DNA from: Candidatus Omnitrophota bacterium
GTDB taxonomy: Bacteria > Omnitrophota > Gorgyraeia > B26-G9
Direction: 5' to 3'
Assembly (NCBI GenBank): GCA_018895275.1
Contig: JAHIOQ010000108.1
Coordinates: 1 to 35,546, forward strand
Length of the DNA: 35,546 nt
Part shown: piece by piece, positions 24,055-33,936 of the stretch
How positions within the stretch are numbered: the stretch's first letter is position 1
Layout: each line of letters begins with the position of its first letter
Notes under the pieces: generated by a model
What the model was told of the DNA's origin: nothing
Seen by the model: the letters and a program-made list of their open reading frames with translations, nothing else
Database searches by the model: none
Program-made: the position numbers and the translations under genes

Positions 24055-24465
24055 ATGAGCGATAACCGCAAACATGTTATTCTATTGATGGAAGACGACG
24101 AAGTGTTGAGAAGATATCTTGCCAAGCTTTTGCGGGCTGATGGTTTCGAGGTTATTGAAGCAGGGAGCGTGAAAGAAGCGATTGAATGTGCGAGGACTCC
24201 TGAACTGAATCTGGTTGTGGCTGATTTAAAAATGCCGGATGATACGGCTATCGGTCTGATGAAAAAGCTTTCAGAGCAGCATATCGACATTCCGGTAATT
24301 ATTATTACCGCGTTTGGAGAGTGGGAAACATATTTGGAAGCATTGGATTTGGGCGTTTGCGATTACTTGAATAAGCCTATAGAATATGCGGAGTTTAAAG
24401 AGAAGATAAAATTGGTATTGGCAAAGAATGGTCAAAGAAAACATAAAAAGAAACCGGTAAGATAA
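24055..24465 (+). CDS. Single-domain response regulator (receiver domain only)
   Basis: 136 residues, one CheY-like receiver: acidic pair in LLMEDDEV, phosphoacceptor Asp in LVVADLKMPDD (about D60), the switch Thr in IIITAFG, and the Lys in YLNKPI. There is no output domain; the tail is basic (GQRKHKKKPVR). It would pass a phosphoryl signal by protein contact, like CheY or Spo0F. No histidine kinase is in the window. It starts 2 bp after the rsmI stop and is likely cotranscribed with it. Confidence 0.93.
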   Translation: MSDNRKHVILLMEDDEVLRRYLAKLLRADGFEVIEAGSVKEAIECARTPELNLVVADLKMPDDTAIGLMKKLSEQHIDIPVIIITAFGEWETYLEALDLGVCDYLNKPIEYAEFKEKIKLVLAKNGQRKHKKKPVR

Positions 24466-24543
24466 AGCGCAATATCGTATCGAGGTCTGTTCACGGTTCC
24501 TATCTGCTTGAAGAGCATTCCGATTATTGCCGTCATATAAACA

Positions 24544-25146
24544 ATGAAAAAGATTGCGGTATTCTGTTCAGGGTTTGGGTCAAATCTCCAGGCGATTATT
24601 AATGCGGTTAAGCGGGGGGGTGTAAAAGCCGACATCGCTTTTGTCCTCACCGATAAAGTCGACGCGCCTGCTTTGGTAAGGGCGCGTAAGGCCGGGATAC
24701 CTTTTATGTATGTTGACCCGGATGATTTTAAAGACCGCTTGGCATATGACAAATATGTGGCCGGCCAATTAAAAAAAAGGAATATTGATTTTGTCGTGCT
24801 TGCCGGGTTTCTGCGGATAATCAGCCCGTATTTTGTGCGTAAGTTTAAGAATAAGATAATCAATGTCCATCCGGCACTGCTTCCGTCTTTTAAAGGAGTG
24901 CATGGAATACGTGATGCCATAAATTACGGGGTTAAAGTAACCGGTGTGACCGTTCATTTTGTCGAAGAAGAACTGGATGCCGGTCCGGTTATCCTGCAGA
25001 AAGCGGTTAATGTCAGAGACGACGATACGCAGGATTCTTTGGCGCAGCGTATACACAAGGTTGAGCATATGTTATATCCGCTGGCGGTAAAATTGTTGGT
25101 TGAAAACAGAATAACGGTTAAAGGGAGAAAAGTCAGGATAAAATGA
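24544..25146 (+). CDS. purN: Phosphoribosylglycinamide formyltransferase (GAR transformylase)
   Basis: 200 residues. It transfers a formyl group from 10-formyl-THF to GAR, the third step of purine synthesis. Diagnostic: VFCSGFGSNLQAI (phosphate loop), VLAGFLRIISPYFV, the catalytic Asn/His in NVHPALLPSFKG, and the catalytic Asp in EELDAGPVI. Its stop overlaps the ATG of the phosphohexomutase gene by four bases (ATGA), showing coupling. No strong RBS precedes its own start. Confidence 0.97.
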   Translation: MKKIAVFCSGFGSNLQAIINAVKRGGVKADIAFVLTDKVDAPALVRARKAGIPFMYVDPDDFKDRLAYDKYVAGQLKKRNIDFVVLAGFLRIISPYFVRKFKNKIINVHPALLPSFKGVHGIRDAINYGVKVTGVTVHFVEEELDAGPVILQKAVNVRDDDTQDSLAQRIHKVEHMLYPLAVKLLVENRITVKGRKVRIK

Positions 25147-26573
25147 AAGGACAGGGGCCGCGTAAACTAATACGTTTCGGAACCTCGGGGTGGCGCGCGA
25201 TTATTGCCGATGAGTTCACTTTTGAAAATGTGCGTTTGGTAAGCCGGGCAATAGCCGCGTATGTAAAGAGGGAGAATTCCGCCGCAAGCGTGCTTATCGG
25301 ATACGATACGCGTTTTCTTTCGCGGGAATTTGCGAAGATTTGCGCGGATGTGTTTGCGCAGGAAAACATAAACGTTTTACTTTCGGACCGAGATGTCCCC
25401 ACGCCGGTAATCGCCTATCATATTATTGCTAAAAAGCAGGACGGCGGAATAAATTTTACGGCAAGTCATAATTCGCCGGAGTATAACGGCATAAAGTTTT
25501 CAACCGCTTATGGCGGTCCTGCGCCGAAAAGCGTAACTTCCGTGATTGAAAAAAGTATTGCGGCGCTTAACGGCCGTCCGTTGCGGAAAATGAAGGATAA
25601 CGATAGTCGTGCTGCGGTAAAAATTGTTGACCTGCGTAAAGAATATCTGAATAGAATTAAACGGATTGTGGATATTGATTGTATCAAAAAAGCACGTTTA
25701 AAAATCGCTGTGGATTGTTTGTACGGCACAAGCCGAGGGTATCTTGACACGCTTCTTCAAGTCGCCAGCAAGGAATTTTTTGTTTTTAATAACTATATAA
25801 ATCCTCTTTTCGGCGGTTTTCCTCCGGAACCGGATAAGGCATATATCAAGGATTTGATTACGCATGTGCAGGCTAATTCCTTTCATCTTGGGCTTGCCTG
25901 CGATGGTGATGCGGATCGTTTTGGGATCGTAGATAAAGGCGGAGTCTTTTTTTCGCCGAATGAGGTTTTTACGCTCTTGTTTTATTATCTGCTTAAAACG
26001 CGTAAAAAAGCCGGATGTGTAGCTCGGACGCTGGCCACGACGCATATGATTGATGCCATTGCCGAAAAAGAAGGAATGGAAGTAATTGAGACTCCGGTGG
26101 GGTTTAAGTATATAGGGGAGGCATTAAGCCGCGGCGACTGTTTAATCGGCGGCGAAGAATCCGGCGGGTTATCAATCCGTGGGCATGTGCCGGAAAAAGA
26201 CGGTATTTTGGCCTGTCTGCTTATTGCCGAGATGGTTGCCCGCGAAAAAAAGACATTGCAGGAAATGCTGGGTTCATTATATGAACGGTATGGATACTAT
26301 TATTCGCGCAGAATAAACCTCTATCTGGCTGCGCATGAAAAAGATATATTAGTTGAACGTTTTAAGGCATTAGCCTCGGCAGATGAATTCGGCGGCATGA
26401 AAATAAAAAGAAAAGATTTGACCGACGGATATAAATTGATTTTTGACCGCGATTATTGGGTTATGTTTCGTCTTTCCGGAACAGAGCCGGTGGTGCGGTG
26501 TTATTATGAGGCCGCTTCCCGCAAGAAATTAATGCATTTGAAAAAGAGTATAGATGCTTTTGTAAAAGTTTGA
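25143..26573 (+). CDS. Phosphoglucomutase/phosphomannomutase family protein
   Basis: 476 residues, alpha-D-phosphohexomutase. Four signature loops are present: RFGTSGWRAIIAD at the N-terminus, the phosphoserine loop TASHNSPEYNG, the Mg-binding CDGDADRFG, and the sugar loop GGEESGGL with the phosphate-binding RLSGTEPVVR near the C-terminus. It interconverts hexose-1- and hexose-6-phosphates. Glucose versus mannose preference is not safe to call; the TSGWR form of the first motif and GEESGG are common in bacterial phosphoglucomutases. It would link products of alpha-glucan breakdown to glycolysis. Overlaps purN by 4 bp. Confidence 0.94.
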   Translation: MKGQGPRKLIRFGTSGWRAIIADEFTFENVRLVSRAIAAYVKRENSAASVLIGYDTRFLSREFAKICADVFAQENINVLLSDRDVPTPVIAYHIIAKKQDGGINFTASHNSPEYNGIKFSTAYGGPAPKSVTSVIEKSIAALNGRPLRKMKDNDSRAAVKIVDLRKEYLNRIKRIVDIDCIKKARLKIAVDCLYGTSRGYLDTLLQVASKEFFVFNNYINPLFGGFPPEPDKAYIKDLITHVQANSFHLGLACDGDADRFGIVDKGGVFFSPNEVFTLLFYYLLKTRKKAGCVARTLATTHMIDAIAEKEGMEVIETPVGFKYIGEALSRGDCLIGGEESGGLSIRGHVPEKDGILACLLIAEMVAREKKTLQEMLGSLYERYGYYYSRRINLYLAAHEKDILVERFKALASADEFGGMKIKRKDLTDGYKLIFDRDYWVMFRLSGTEPVVRCYYEAASRKKLMHLKKSIDAFVKV

Positions 26574-26586
26574 ATAGATTTATTAG

Positions 26587-26615
26587 TTGACTTTTAAAAA
26601 TATTAGTTGTATATT
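26587..26615 (+). promoter_or_regulatory. Promoter of the secreted-protein gene
   Basis: TTGACT (26587-26592), a 17-bp spacer and TATATT (26610-26615), directly upstream of ATG 26636. Confidence 0.7.
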
Positions 26616-26635
26616 TAAGCGGGGATTAATTATTA

Positions 26636-27526
26636 ATGATGAAAAAGTATATTATGAAAACAGTTACAACGATAGCTGTTTCAGGAGGATTGTTACTGTG
26701 CGTATTTTCCGAAGCACAGGCCCAGGAAAAGATTAAATTGCAATATGATTTCAAATCCGGGCAGAAGCGCAGCTATCAGATGAAAATAGAGGGAAATGTT
26801 GCGGTTGAAATAGTTCCGGAAAACGGGATGGCAGTCCCGAAGAATTCGGCAAAAATAGAAGGATTGTTTAGTTACATACAAGAGGTTGTCGGTGTTGACC
26901 CGGAGTCAAAAATAGCGACGATTAAAATTATATATCAGAAGTCGGGTATGCACACGATTGTCAATAATAAGATGATTCCGAATGCCGATGTGGCTCAATT
27001 AGAAGGTAAAGTTGCGGAAGTAACGGTTGCCCGGAGCGGAGAGGTGAAAAATTTCAGGCTTCCGGAAGGCTTGCCGCTATCCTTGCAGAATGCCGATTTT
27101 CGCAATATGTTTACCGTATTTCCCGAGCGTGAATTGCGTGTGGGAGAAAGCTGGATAAGAAATTCGGAAACGGTAAATGAGGAGAATGAGAATTTCACAA
27201 CCAATGATACGGCTAACACGACGTATACGCTCTTAGGGCTTGAACAAAAAGGTAAGTACCGCTGTGCAAAGGTAAAAGTTGAAAGTAAAATAAGTACGAT
27301 TACAAAATCCAGAAAACAGGAATTGATGGTGGACGGCAATGCGCAGGGAAGGGTAGACGGAGTTGCTTATTATGATATTGACAGTGGGTATGTTGTTTAT
27401 TCGGAAATGAAGTCAAGTATCAGTAATAAGATAGTTACAGGACAAAATGCGCAAGGCGGCCAGGTAACCGAGCGGATGTCGACATCTGTAGAAACGGATT
27501 TAAAAACAATCACGGAATTATTATAG
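26636..27526 (+). CDS. Exported protein of unknown function (DUF6263-like)
   Basis: 296 residues. A clear signal peptide (MMKKYIMK, hydrophobic core VTTIAVSGGLLLCVF, cleavage probably after EAQA) is followed by a beta-rich mature protein. The opening KLQYDFKSGQKRSYQMKIEG and the middle FPERELRVGESWIRNSE are typical of a loosely defined family of periplasmic proteins with a measured-transition or lipocalin-like look; I do not recognise a catalytic motif. There is no lipobox Cys at the cleavage site. It has its own promoter and lies between the phosphohexomutase and enolase genes, with no clear functional tie. Confidence 0.75.
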   Translation: MMKKYIMKTVTTIAVSGGLLLCVFSEAQAQEKIKLQYDFKSGQKRSYQMKIEGNVAVEIVPENGMAVPKNSAKIEGLFSYIQEVVGVDPESKIATIKIIYQKSGMHTIVNNKMIPNADVAQLEGKVAEVTVARSGEVKNFRLPEGLPLSLQNADFRNMFTVFPERELRVGESWIRNSETVNEENENFTTNDTANTTYTLLGLEQKGKYRCAKVKVESKISTITKSRKQELMVDGNAQGRVDGVAYYDIDSGYVVYSEMKSSISNKIVTGQNAQGGQVTERMSTSVETDLKTITELL

Positions 27527-27585
27527 CAAATATCAAATTATTTATGACGTCTACTATGTATAATTTTTAAGGAGGGAGTTCTTAA

Positions 27586-28875
<1,290 letters not shown>

Positions 28876-28886
28876 TCTGATTAGGG

Positions 28887-29159
28887 ATGAAGCTGACTTT
28901 ATGCAAAAACGTTTTATTACTGGTGGCCTTATGCGCGATATTTTTGCCGGCATATGCAAAAATGCAGCAGCTGAGGCAAAAAGATGCGGTTCTTTCTCAA
29001 AAACTGGAGAGATTGACGCTTGAAAATAAAAAACTGTCAGAGGAAATTGAATTACTCAAGACAGATGCCGTGTATATAGAGGAAGTAGCGCGGGAAAAAC
29101 TTAAGGTAGCAAGGGAAAACGAAATTGTTTTTCGGGTAATTAACAGCGAAGAAGAATGA
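28887..29159 (+). CDS. ftsB: FtsB/DivIC family cell-division protein
   Basis: 90 residues. One N-terminal transmembrane helix (about residues 8-24, NVLLLVALCAIFLPAYA) is followed by a coiled coil (MQQLRQKDAVLSQKLERLTLENKKLSEEIELL) and the characteristic end VYIEEVAREKLKVARENEIVFRV. FtsB/DivIC joins FtsL and FtsQ/DivIB in the divisome to activate septal peptidoglycan synthesis. It starts 11 bp after enolase, as in many bacteria. Confidence 0.92.
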   Translation: MKLTLCKNVLLLVALCAIFLPAYAKMQQLRQKDAVLSQKLERLTLENKKLSEEIELLKTDAVYIEEVAREKLKVARENEIVFRVINSEEE

Positions 29160-29165
29160 TAAGTA

Positions 29166-29507
29166 ATGGAAACAAGCGGTTTTAAAGTCGGCGATATTGT
29201 AGAAGTTGAGGTAACTAAAATACATAATTTTGGTGCTGTGGTGAGGATGCCCAATAATATGCGCGGGCTTATCCATATTTCCCAGGTTTCCGATGATTTT
29301 GTGAAAAATATTAATGACTTTCTCAAAATTGGTGATAAAATATCGGCACGGATTAAAAAAATCAGCGCGGATGGGAAAATAGATTTCACGTTAAAAAAGA
29401 AAAAACAGCCTAGTGCGCCGGTACAACGGGAAAAAGAATTCCGGTTTTTTGCGTTCCAGGAAAAAATGGATGAGTTCCTGAAGAAATCAAAAAAAGAGCT
29501 TATTTAA
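29166..29507 (+). CDS. S1 RNA-binding domain protein (YabR-like)
   Basis: 113 residues. One S1 OB-fold domain fills residues 7-78: FKVGDIVEVEVTKIHNFGAVVRM, GLIHISQVSDDFV, LKIGDKISARIKKISADGKIDFTLKK. The C-terminal tail is basic and helical. Small S1 proteins of this type sit next to divIC in Firmicutes and associate with ribosomes or RNA; the same neighbour here supports a YabR/CvfD-like role. It starts 6 bp after ftsB, and tRNA-fMet begins 6 bp after its stop. Confidence 0.9.
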   Translation: METSGFKVGDIVEVEVTKIHNFGAVVRMPNNMRGLIHISQVSDDFVKNINDFLKIGDKISARIKKISADGKIDFTLKKKKQPSAPVQREKEFRFFAFQEKMDEFLKKSKKELI

Positions 29508-29513
29508 AAATAG

Positions 29514-29590
<77 letters not shown>

Positions 29591-29592
29591 AT

Positions 29593-29605
29593 ATTTGAAC
29601 TGCCG
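29593..29605 (-). repeat. Inverted copy of tRNA-fMet T-arm
   Basis: ATTTGAACTGCCG is the exact reverse complement of tRNA-fMet bases 29562-29574 and starts two bases after the CCA end. It lies in the 24-bp spacer before the PocR gene. Confidence 0.88.
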
Positions 29606-29614
29606 TAGTTTATT

Positions 29615-30592
29615 ATGAAGTTCGAAAAAATAATTGATTTGAAACATTGGCAGAAAGTCCAGACTATTTTTTCTTCGTTGATCGGGATTTCGCTTAAGAC
29701 AATAGGCCAAAACGGAGAATTGATAGCCGGCCCGTCAAATTTTCCCGCTATTTGTTCGGAAACGGTTGCTGCCTCTGCGGCGGCAAAAAAGAAGTGTTCT
29801 CAATGGTACCCGAAATTTGCCGTTAACTTAAAAACACAGCCTTTTCAAAAATACTACGAATATGTGTGCCCGCTGGGGCTGGTTAATTTTGCTATGCCGG
29901 TAATTTTTGATAAAGAAGCTTCCGGATATCTAATCGCCGGGCCGGTAGTTTTTGAGAACAGCAAGCACGATGTTCACTTAACGCAGAAAATTCAGGAAGC
30001 GGGGATAGCCGAGGAAAAGTTTTTTGAATGTTTTAATAAATTACCGGCAGTAAATACGTTGACGATAAGTAATGCTATAGAATTTTTAAATTCGATAACT
30101 TTGTTTATGTCCCGCTTTATGGAATTGCACTCGGCTGTAGGCAAGGCTGATATTGCGCTAAATAAAGAAAAGGTTGCCGAATTGCTGAGGATTTTTCTGG
30201 ACATGGCTATGAAACTCTGTGATGCCGAATGCGGTTCCGTAATGGTTTTCGAGAAAAGTACGCAGGAGTTATCGATTAATGATGCTAAAGGGCTCAGCGA
30301 TGAGGTAGTCAGCGAGACAAAGCTCAAACAGGGAGAAGGGATTGCCGGACTGACTATAGAGCGCCGAAAATCGCTTTTTTTGAACGATCAACTCTCAGAT
30401 AGAGAAATCCGTTTGCGTATGCATCGGCCGAAAATAAAATCAGCGTTTGTTATTCCGGTGTTCTATAAAAATGAAATTCTCGGTGTCATCAGTGTGGGGA
30501 CGGCAAAGAAACCGAACAGATTTTGTGATAACCTGATGGAATTGCTTAATGAACTTGTGGGGATGGCGTTGGAGAAGTTTTCACTCGATTAA
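29615..30592 (+). CDS. PocR-GAF sensor protein
   Basis: 325 residues with two sensory domains and no output domain. Residues 5-165 are a PocR ligand-binding domain (IIDLKHWQKVQTIFSSLIGISLKTI, a Cys-containing core KKKCSQWYP, and CPLGLVNFAMPVIFD). Residues about 185-320 are a GAF domain (LDMAMKLCDAECGSVMVFE, LKQGEGIAGLTIERRKSLFLND, SAFVIPVFYKNEILGVISVG). PocR domains bind small hydrocarbon derivatives such as diols, or a cysteine-linked cofactor. The protein could act as a stand-alone sensor for a kinase encoded elsewhere. The short leader overlaps the tRNA-fMet inverted copy. Confidence 0.87.
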   Translation: MKFEKIIDLKHWQKVQTIFSSLIGISLKTIGQNGELIAGPSNFPAICSETVAASAAAKKKCSQWYPKFAVNLKTQPFQKYYEYVCPLGLVNFAMPVIFDKEASGYLIAGPVVFENSKHDVHLTQKIQEAGIAEEKFFECFNKLPAVNTLTISNAIEFLNSITLFMSRFMELHSAVGKADIALNKEKVAELLRIFLDMAMKLCDAECGSVMVFEKSTQELSINDAKGLSDEVVSETKLKQGEGIAGLTIERRKSLFLNDQLSDREIRLRMHRPKIKSAFVIPVFYKNEILGVISVGTAKKPNRFCDNLMELLNELVGMALEKFSLD

Positions 30593-30647
30593 AACAATTA
30601 AGCTTATTTTATACCCTTTGTGTTGTCTTCTGAAGTTATTAGTAAGT

Positions 30648-30724
30648 GGCGGCGTAGCTCAGCCTGGTAGAGCAAGCGGCTCATACCCGCTATGTCAGTG
30701 GTTCGACTCCACTCGCCGTCACCA
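30648..30724 (+). tRNA. tRNA-Met(CAT), elongator (tRNA-Ile2 possible), CCA encoded
   Basis: Acceptor GGCGGCG/CGCCGTC with a G2-T71 wobble, D-arm GCTC/GAGC, anticodon stem AGCGG/CCGCT with loop CTCATAC (anticodon CAT), T-arm AGTGG/CCACT. It lacks the three G-C initiator pairs and the unpaired position 1, so it is not tRNA-fMet. Elongator Met is the likelier call; an Ile2 tRNA whose C34 is changed to lysidine by TilS cannot be excluded. The ORF containing GVAQPGRASG over it is an artefact. Confidence 0.88.
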
Positions 30725-30882
30725 TTTTGTTTATATTCCGGTCAGCGTAAAGTAAGAGTTGTTAACAGTGGTTCCTCCGGCATTTAGGCACTTATAGTTT
30801 TTCCTGCAAATAAGCTTTTTTCTTTCAATAATTTTCAAAAAATAATTTACAATATAAAATAAGCATAGTAAAATAATCATTA

Positions 30883-31389
30883 ATGTATTACTTAGTTGTT
30901 ATTCTTTACATTGTAATCGGTGGGGCTTGTGCATTTATACCTTTGTATGCACAGCTAAAAGCACGGCGGTTAATAAGGACTTCGTGCTTTGGGAAAATTA
31001 TTTCAGATCGCTATGAAGCAACAAAGGCAGCGCAGAAGCTGCTTGCATATCTACATCATATAAAAAATGATTCGATAGCGGTTTTATTTTTGGATGCAAA
31101 AAACTGTTGTACGTTTACAAAAGTTGCTTTTGGTAGAACTGCCGGGTTAATATTATCGGCGGAAGAGGTTGCCCGTTGGGCGAATATCCAGAAGTCCAGG
31201 AAAATAATGTTTGTAAAAAACCACAAAGAATCAGGTGCCGGTTTTTCCAGTGCGGATATCTATTATGCGGCTTCTTTGCACACTAAATTGCAAAGGAACA
31301 GTGTTGACTTGGCCGGTGCTTTTGTTTGGTCTAAACAGGGTATGAAATCACTACTAGAGATGTACAGTTTCCAGGAACTGATTAAGTAG
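30883..31389 (+). CDS. Membrane-anchored, degenerate RadC/JAB-like protein
   Basis: 168 residues. An N-terminal transmembrane helix (YYLVVILYIVIGGACAFIPLY) precedes a domain that follows the RadC/JAB (MPN+) pattern: SIAVLFLDAKNCCTFTKVAFGR, then AEEVARWANIQKSRKIMFVKNHKESGAGFSSADIYYAASL. In RadC the metal site reads HNHPSG...PSxxD. Here it is KNHKESG...SSAD, so the first His has become Lys while the second His and the Asp remain. It is likely inactive as a metalloprotease and may be a structural or binding variant. RadC itself has no membrane helix of this kind. A neighbouring gene of unknown function follows after 70 bp. Confidence 0.6.
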   Translation: MYYLVVILYIVIGGACAFIPLYAQLKARRLIRTSCFGKIISDRYEATKAAQKLLAYLHHIKNDSIAVLFLDAKNCCTFTKVAFGRTAGLILSAEEVARWANIQKSRKIMFVKNHKESGAGFSSADIYYAASLHTKLQRNSVDLAGAFVWSKQGMKSLLEMYSFQELIK

Positions 31390-31459
31390 TCTGGTTAAAA
31401 CAGGACTTAATTGGGTGTAATCCGCACACTTGATATTAGAGTAAAAGCGGAGGGGAAAA

Positions 31460-31798
31460 ATGGGAAGAAAAATGCTCAAAAAATATCCTGTGCAGGAGAT
31501 GCCGAAGGAGGATTTGCTGGATTCTTATCTTAAGGAATTGGATCGTTTGGTTAATAAGTACCCGGATGATCCGAATGAGATTAATCTTAACGAGCAGAAG
31601 CTGAGTGAGTTGATTAAAGAACTGGATGAAAACTGGGTTAGGTTTCGGAAAAAATGGCAGCATGCCTTGGGCAAAAAAATGAAAGTGCCGGGAAAATCAG
31701 AAGTGAAAAAAGGAAAAGACGGCATGCATCATTTGATTATAAAAAGCGATTTTTCCGGCCGAGAAGCACTTGATTTGTATGTGCCGGACGAAACATAA
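31460..31798 (+). CDS. Small charged hypothetical protein
   Basis: 112 residues, not recognised. It is rich in Lys, Glu and Asp and mostly helical in appearance (DLLDSYLKELDRLVNKYPDD, NEQKLSELIKELDENWVRF), with a basic middle (KKMKVPGKSEVKKGKDG) and a short acidic C-terminus. There is no signal peptide, membrane segment or cysteine. The start ATG has a strong RBS (GGAGGGG). It ends 17 bp before hppA, so the two are probably cotranscribed. ORF quality, RBS and spacing support a real gene; a function cannot be given. Confidence 0.75.
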   Translation: MGRKMLKKYPVQEMPKEDLLDSYLKELDRLVNKYPDDPNEINLNEQKLSELIKELDENWVRFRKKWQHALGKKMKVPGKSEVKKGKDGMHHLIIKSDFSGREALDLYVPDET

Positions 31799-31815
31799 AA
31801 AGAGAGGAAGAACAA

Positions 31816-33918
31816 ATGAATGACAATATATTGGTTTTGCTTACGTTTTTAGGTTCCAGCGCGGCGCTTGTTTTTGCCGGGTTCTTGACGGCAGGTATTC
31901 TTAAACAAAGTGAAGGCACGGATAAGATGAAGGAGATTGCCGCGGCTGTGCGCGAAGGAGCCGCTGCTTATCTGCGCCGGCAATATACGGTCGTTGGAAT
32001 ATTCTTTGCCGTGGTGTTTTTTGTGCTGGCTTTCCTTGTTTCAAGAGGGTATTTGGCTATTTTTGTGCCGTTTGCTTTTTTGAGCGGCGGTTTCTTTTCC
32101 GGGCTTTCCGGGTTTATAGGTATGGTTGTCGCTACGCGTTCCAGCGCGAGAACGGCTAACGCGGCGATGCAGAGTTTAAATTCCGGGCTGCGTGTTGCTT
32201 TTTCCAGCGGCGCGGTAATGGGCCTGGTAGTTGTCGGGTTGGGGCTCCTGGACTTAAGTATTTGGTATGCGATCTTGAACTGGTATTATTCTTCGCATAC
32301 TCTGCCGCATGGTTTGGATAAAATCGGAGCGATTACTTCTACGATGCTTACCTTCGGTATGGGAGCAAGTTCTATGGCCCTCTTTGCCAGGGTGGGCGGC
32401 GGAATATTTACTAAAGGAGCGGATGTCGGCGCGGATCTGGTTGGAAAAATTGAGGCCGGAATTCCCGAAGATGATCCCCGTAACCCGGCAGTTATTGCCG
32501 ATAACGTCGGTGATAATGTGGGTGATGTTGCCGGTATGGGTGCGGATCTCTATGAATCATATGTGGGCTCAATAGTAGCGACAATGGCCTTGGCTGCCGC
32601 GGCAGGTTTGGGGGTGCGCGGGGTTACGGTGCCGATGCTCATGGCTACGGTAGGTGTTCTTGCTTCTATTATCGGTACGTTTTTCGTGCGTTCAGGAGAA
32701 GAGGCAAAGCAGGATGTTTTGCTCAAGGCGCTGCGCCGGGGCGTGTTTACAAGCGCCGGGATAATTGCTATTGCGGGGTATTTTTTGGTGCGGATGACGT
32801 TGGGTAATGAACATATCGGTATATATGGGGCGATTCTTACCGGGCTTATTGCCGGTATTTTAATTGGCCTGTCGACGGAGTATTTTACCTCGCATAAATA
32901 TAAACCGACACGTAGTATTGCCGCCAGCGCAAATACGGGGCCGGCAACGGTTGTTATTGCCGGGCTTTCCGTGGGCATGCTTTCCACGGCAATTCCCGTG
33001 GTTGTTGTCGGTATTGCCATTTTGGCAAGTTTTTATTTTGCCGGAGGAGGACGCGACTATAATCTGGGTTTATATGGTATCGGAATTGCCGCTGTAGGCA
33101 TGCTAAGTACGCTGGGTATTACCTTGGCAACAGATGCGTATGGCCCGGTTGCCGATAATGCCGGCGGTAACGCGGAAATGTCTCATTTAGGGCCGGAGGT
33201 AAGACAGAGGACAGATGCCCTGGATGCATTGGGTAATACAACGGCGGCTACCGGTAAGGGGTTTGCGATTGGTTCAGCCGCATTAACGGCGCTTGCGCTT
33301 ATTGCCGCTTATAATGATCAGCTGGTTATTTTCGGAAAGACCGTAGAACTCAGCTTAATGAATCCGAAGGTATTGGCAGGTCTTTTTATCGGCGGGATGC
33401 TGCCGTTTTTGTTTTCGGCTTTAACTATGCGCGCCGTTGGGCTTGTTGCCGAACAGATCGTTATGGAAGTAAGGCGGCAGTTCAAGGAAATAAAAGGGTT
33501 AATGGAAGGCACGGCAAAGGCGGATTATGCGGAATGTGTTAAAATCGCAACTACCGGCGCGCAAAAAGAGATGATCTTGCCTTCTTTATTGGCGATTATC
33601 AGCCCGATTGTTGTCGGTATATTGATGGGCGTGGAGTCGGTGGTCGGACTGCTTACCGGCGCTACGGTATGCGGTTTTGTGCTGGCGGTAATGATGGCGA
33701 ATTCCGGCGGTGCCTGGGATAACGCGAAAAAATATATTGAGGAAGGTAATTGCGGCGGCAAGGGAAGCTTTTCGCACAAGGCCGCGGTTGTCGGCGATAC
33801 TGTCGGCGATCCGTTTAAAGACACGTCCGGCCCTTCGATTAATATTCTTATAAAACTTATGTCTATGGTTTCAATTGTGTTTGCTTCTTTTATCGTTGCC
33901 AATACTTTATTTAAATAA
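31816..33918 (+). CDS. hppA: Membrane-bound ion-pumping pyrophosphatase, K+-dependent type
   Basis: 700 residues, about 16 membrane helices. It couples PPi hydrolysis to H+ or Na+ export. The PPi/Mg2+ site is complete: GGIFTKGADVGADLVGKIE, DDPRNPAVIADNVGDNVGDVAGMGADL, DAYGPVADNAGGNAEMS, and near the C-terminus DTVGDPFKDTSGPSINILI. The loop GNTTAATGKGFAIGSA has Ala and Gly where K+-independent enzymes have Lys and Thr, which assigns it to the K+-dependent branch. H+ versus Na+ specificity cannot be decided by eye. It would save PPi energy made by biosynthesis. RBS AGAGGAAG; tilS follows closely. Confidence 0.97.
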   Translation: MNDNILVLLTFLGSSAALVFAGFLTAGILKQSEGTDKMKEIAAAVREGAAAYLRRQYTVVGIFFAVVFFVLAFLVSRGYLAIFVPFAFLSGGFFSGLSGFIGMVVATRSSARTANAAMQSLNSGLRVAFSSGAVMGLVVVGLGLLDLSIWYAILNWYYSSHTLPHGLDKIGAITSTMLTFGMGASSMALFARVGGGIFTKGADVGADLVGKIEAGIPEDDPRNPAVIADNVGDNVGDVAGMGADLYESYVGSIVATMALAAAAGLGVRGVTVPMLMATVGVLASIIGTFFVRSGEEAKQDVLLKALRRGVFTSAGIIAIAGYFLVRMTLGNEHIGIYGAILTGLIAGILIGLSTEYFTSHKYKPTRSIAASANTGPATVVIAGLSVGMLSTAIPVVVVGIAILASFYFAGGGRDYNLGLYGIGIAAVGMLSTLGITLATDAYGPVADNAGGNAEMSHLGPEVRQRTDALDALGNTTAATGKGFAIGSAALTALALIAAYNDQLVIFGKTVELSLMNPKVLAGLFIGGMLPFLFSALTMRAVGLVAEQIVMEVRRQFKEIKGLMEGTAKADYAECVKIATTGAQKEMILPSLLAIISPIVVGILMGVESVVGLLTGATVCGFVLAVMMANSGGAWDNAKKYIEEGNCGGKGSFSHKAAVVGDTVGDPFKDTSGPSINILIKLMSMVSIVFASFIVANTLFK

Positions 33919-33936
33919 ATATTGTTTTTTAAAACC

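Noticed and set aside
27543-27564. Full promoter for eno
   Set aside because: TATAAT is present, but no acceptable -35 or proper extended -10 was found; it is only mentioned in the eno entry.
30549-30755. 68-aa plus ORF with GVAQPGRASGS
   Set aside because: Typical translation through a tRNA gene; it overlaps the PocR gene end and tRNA-Met.
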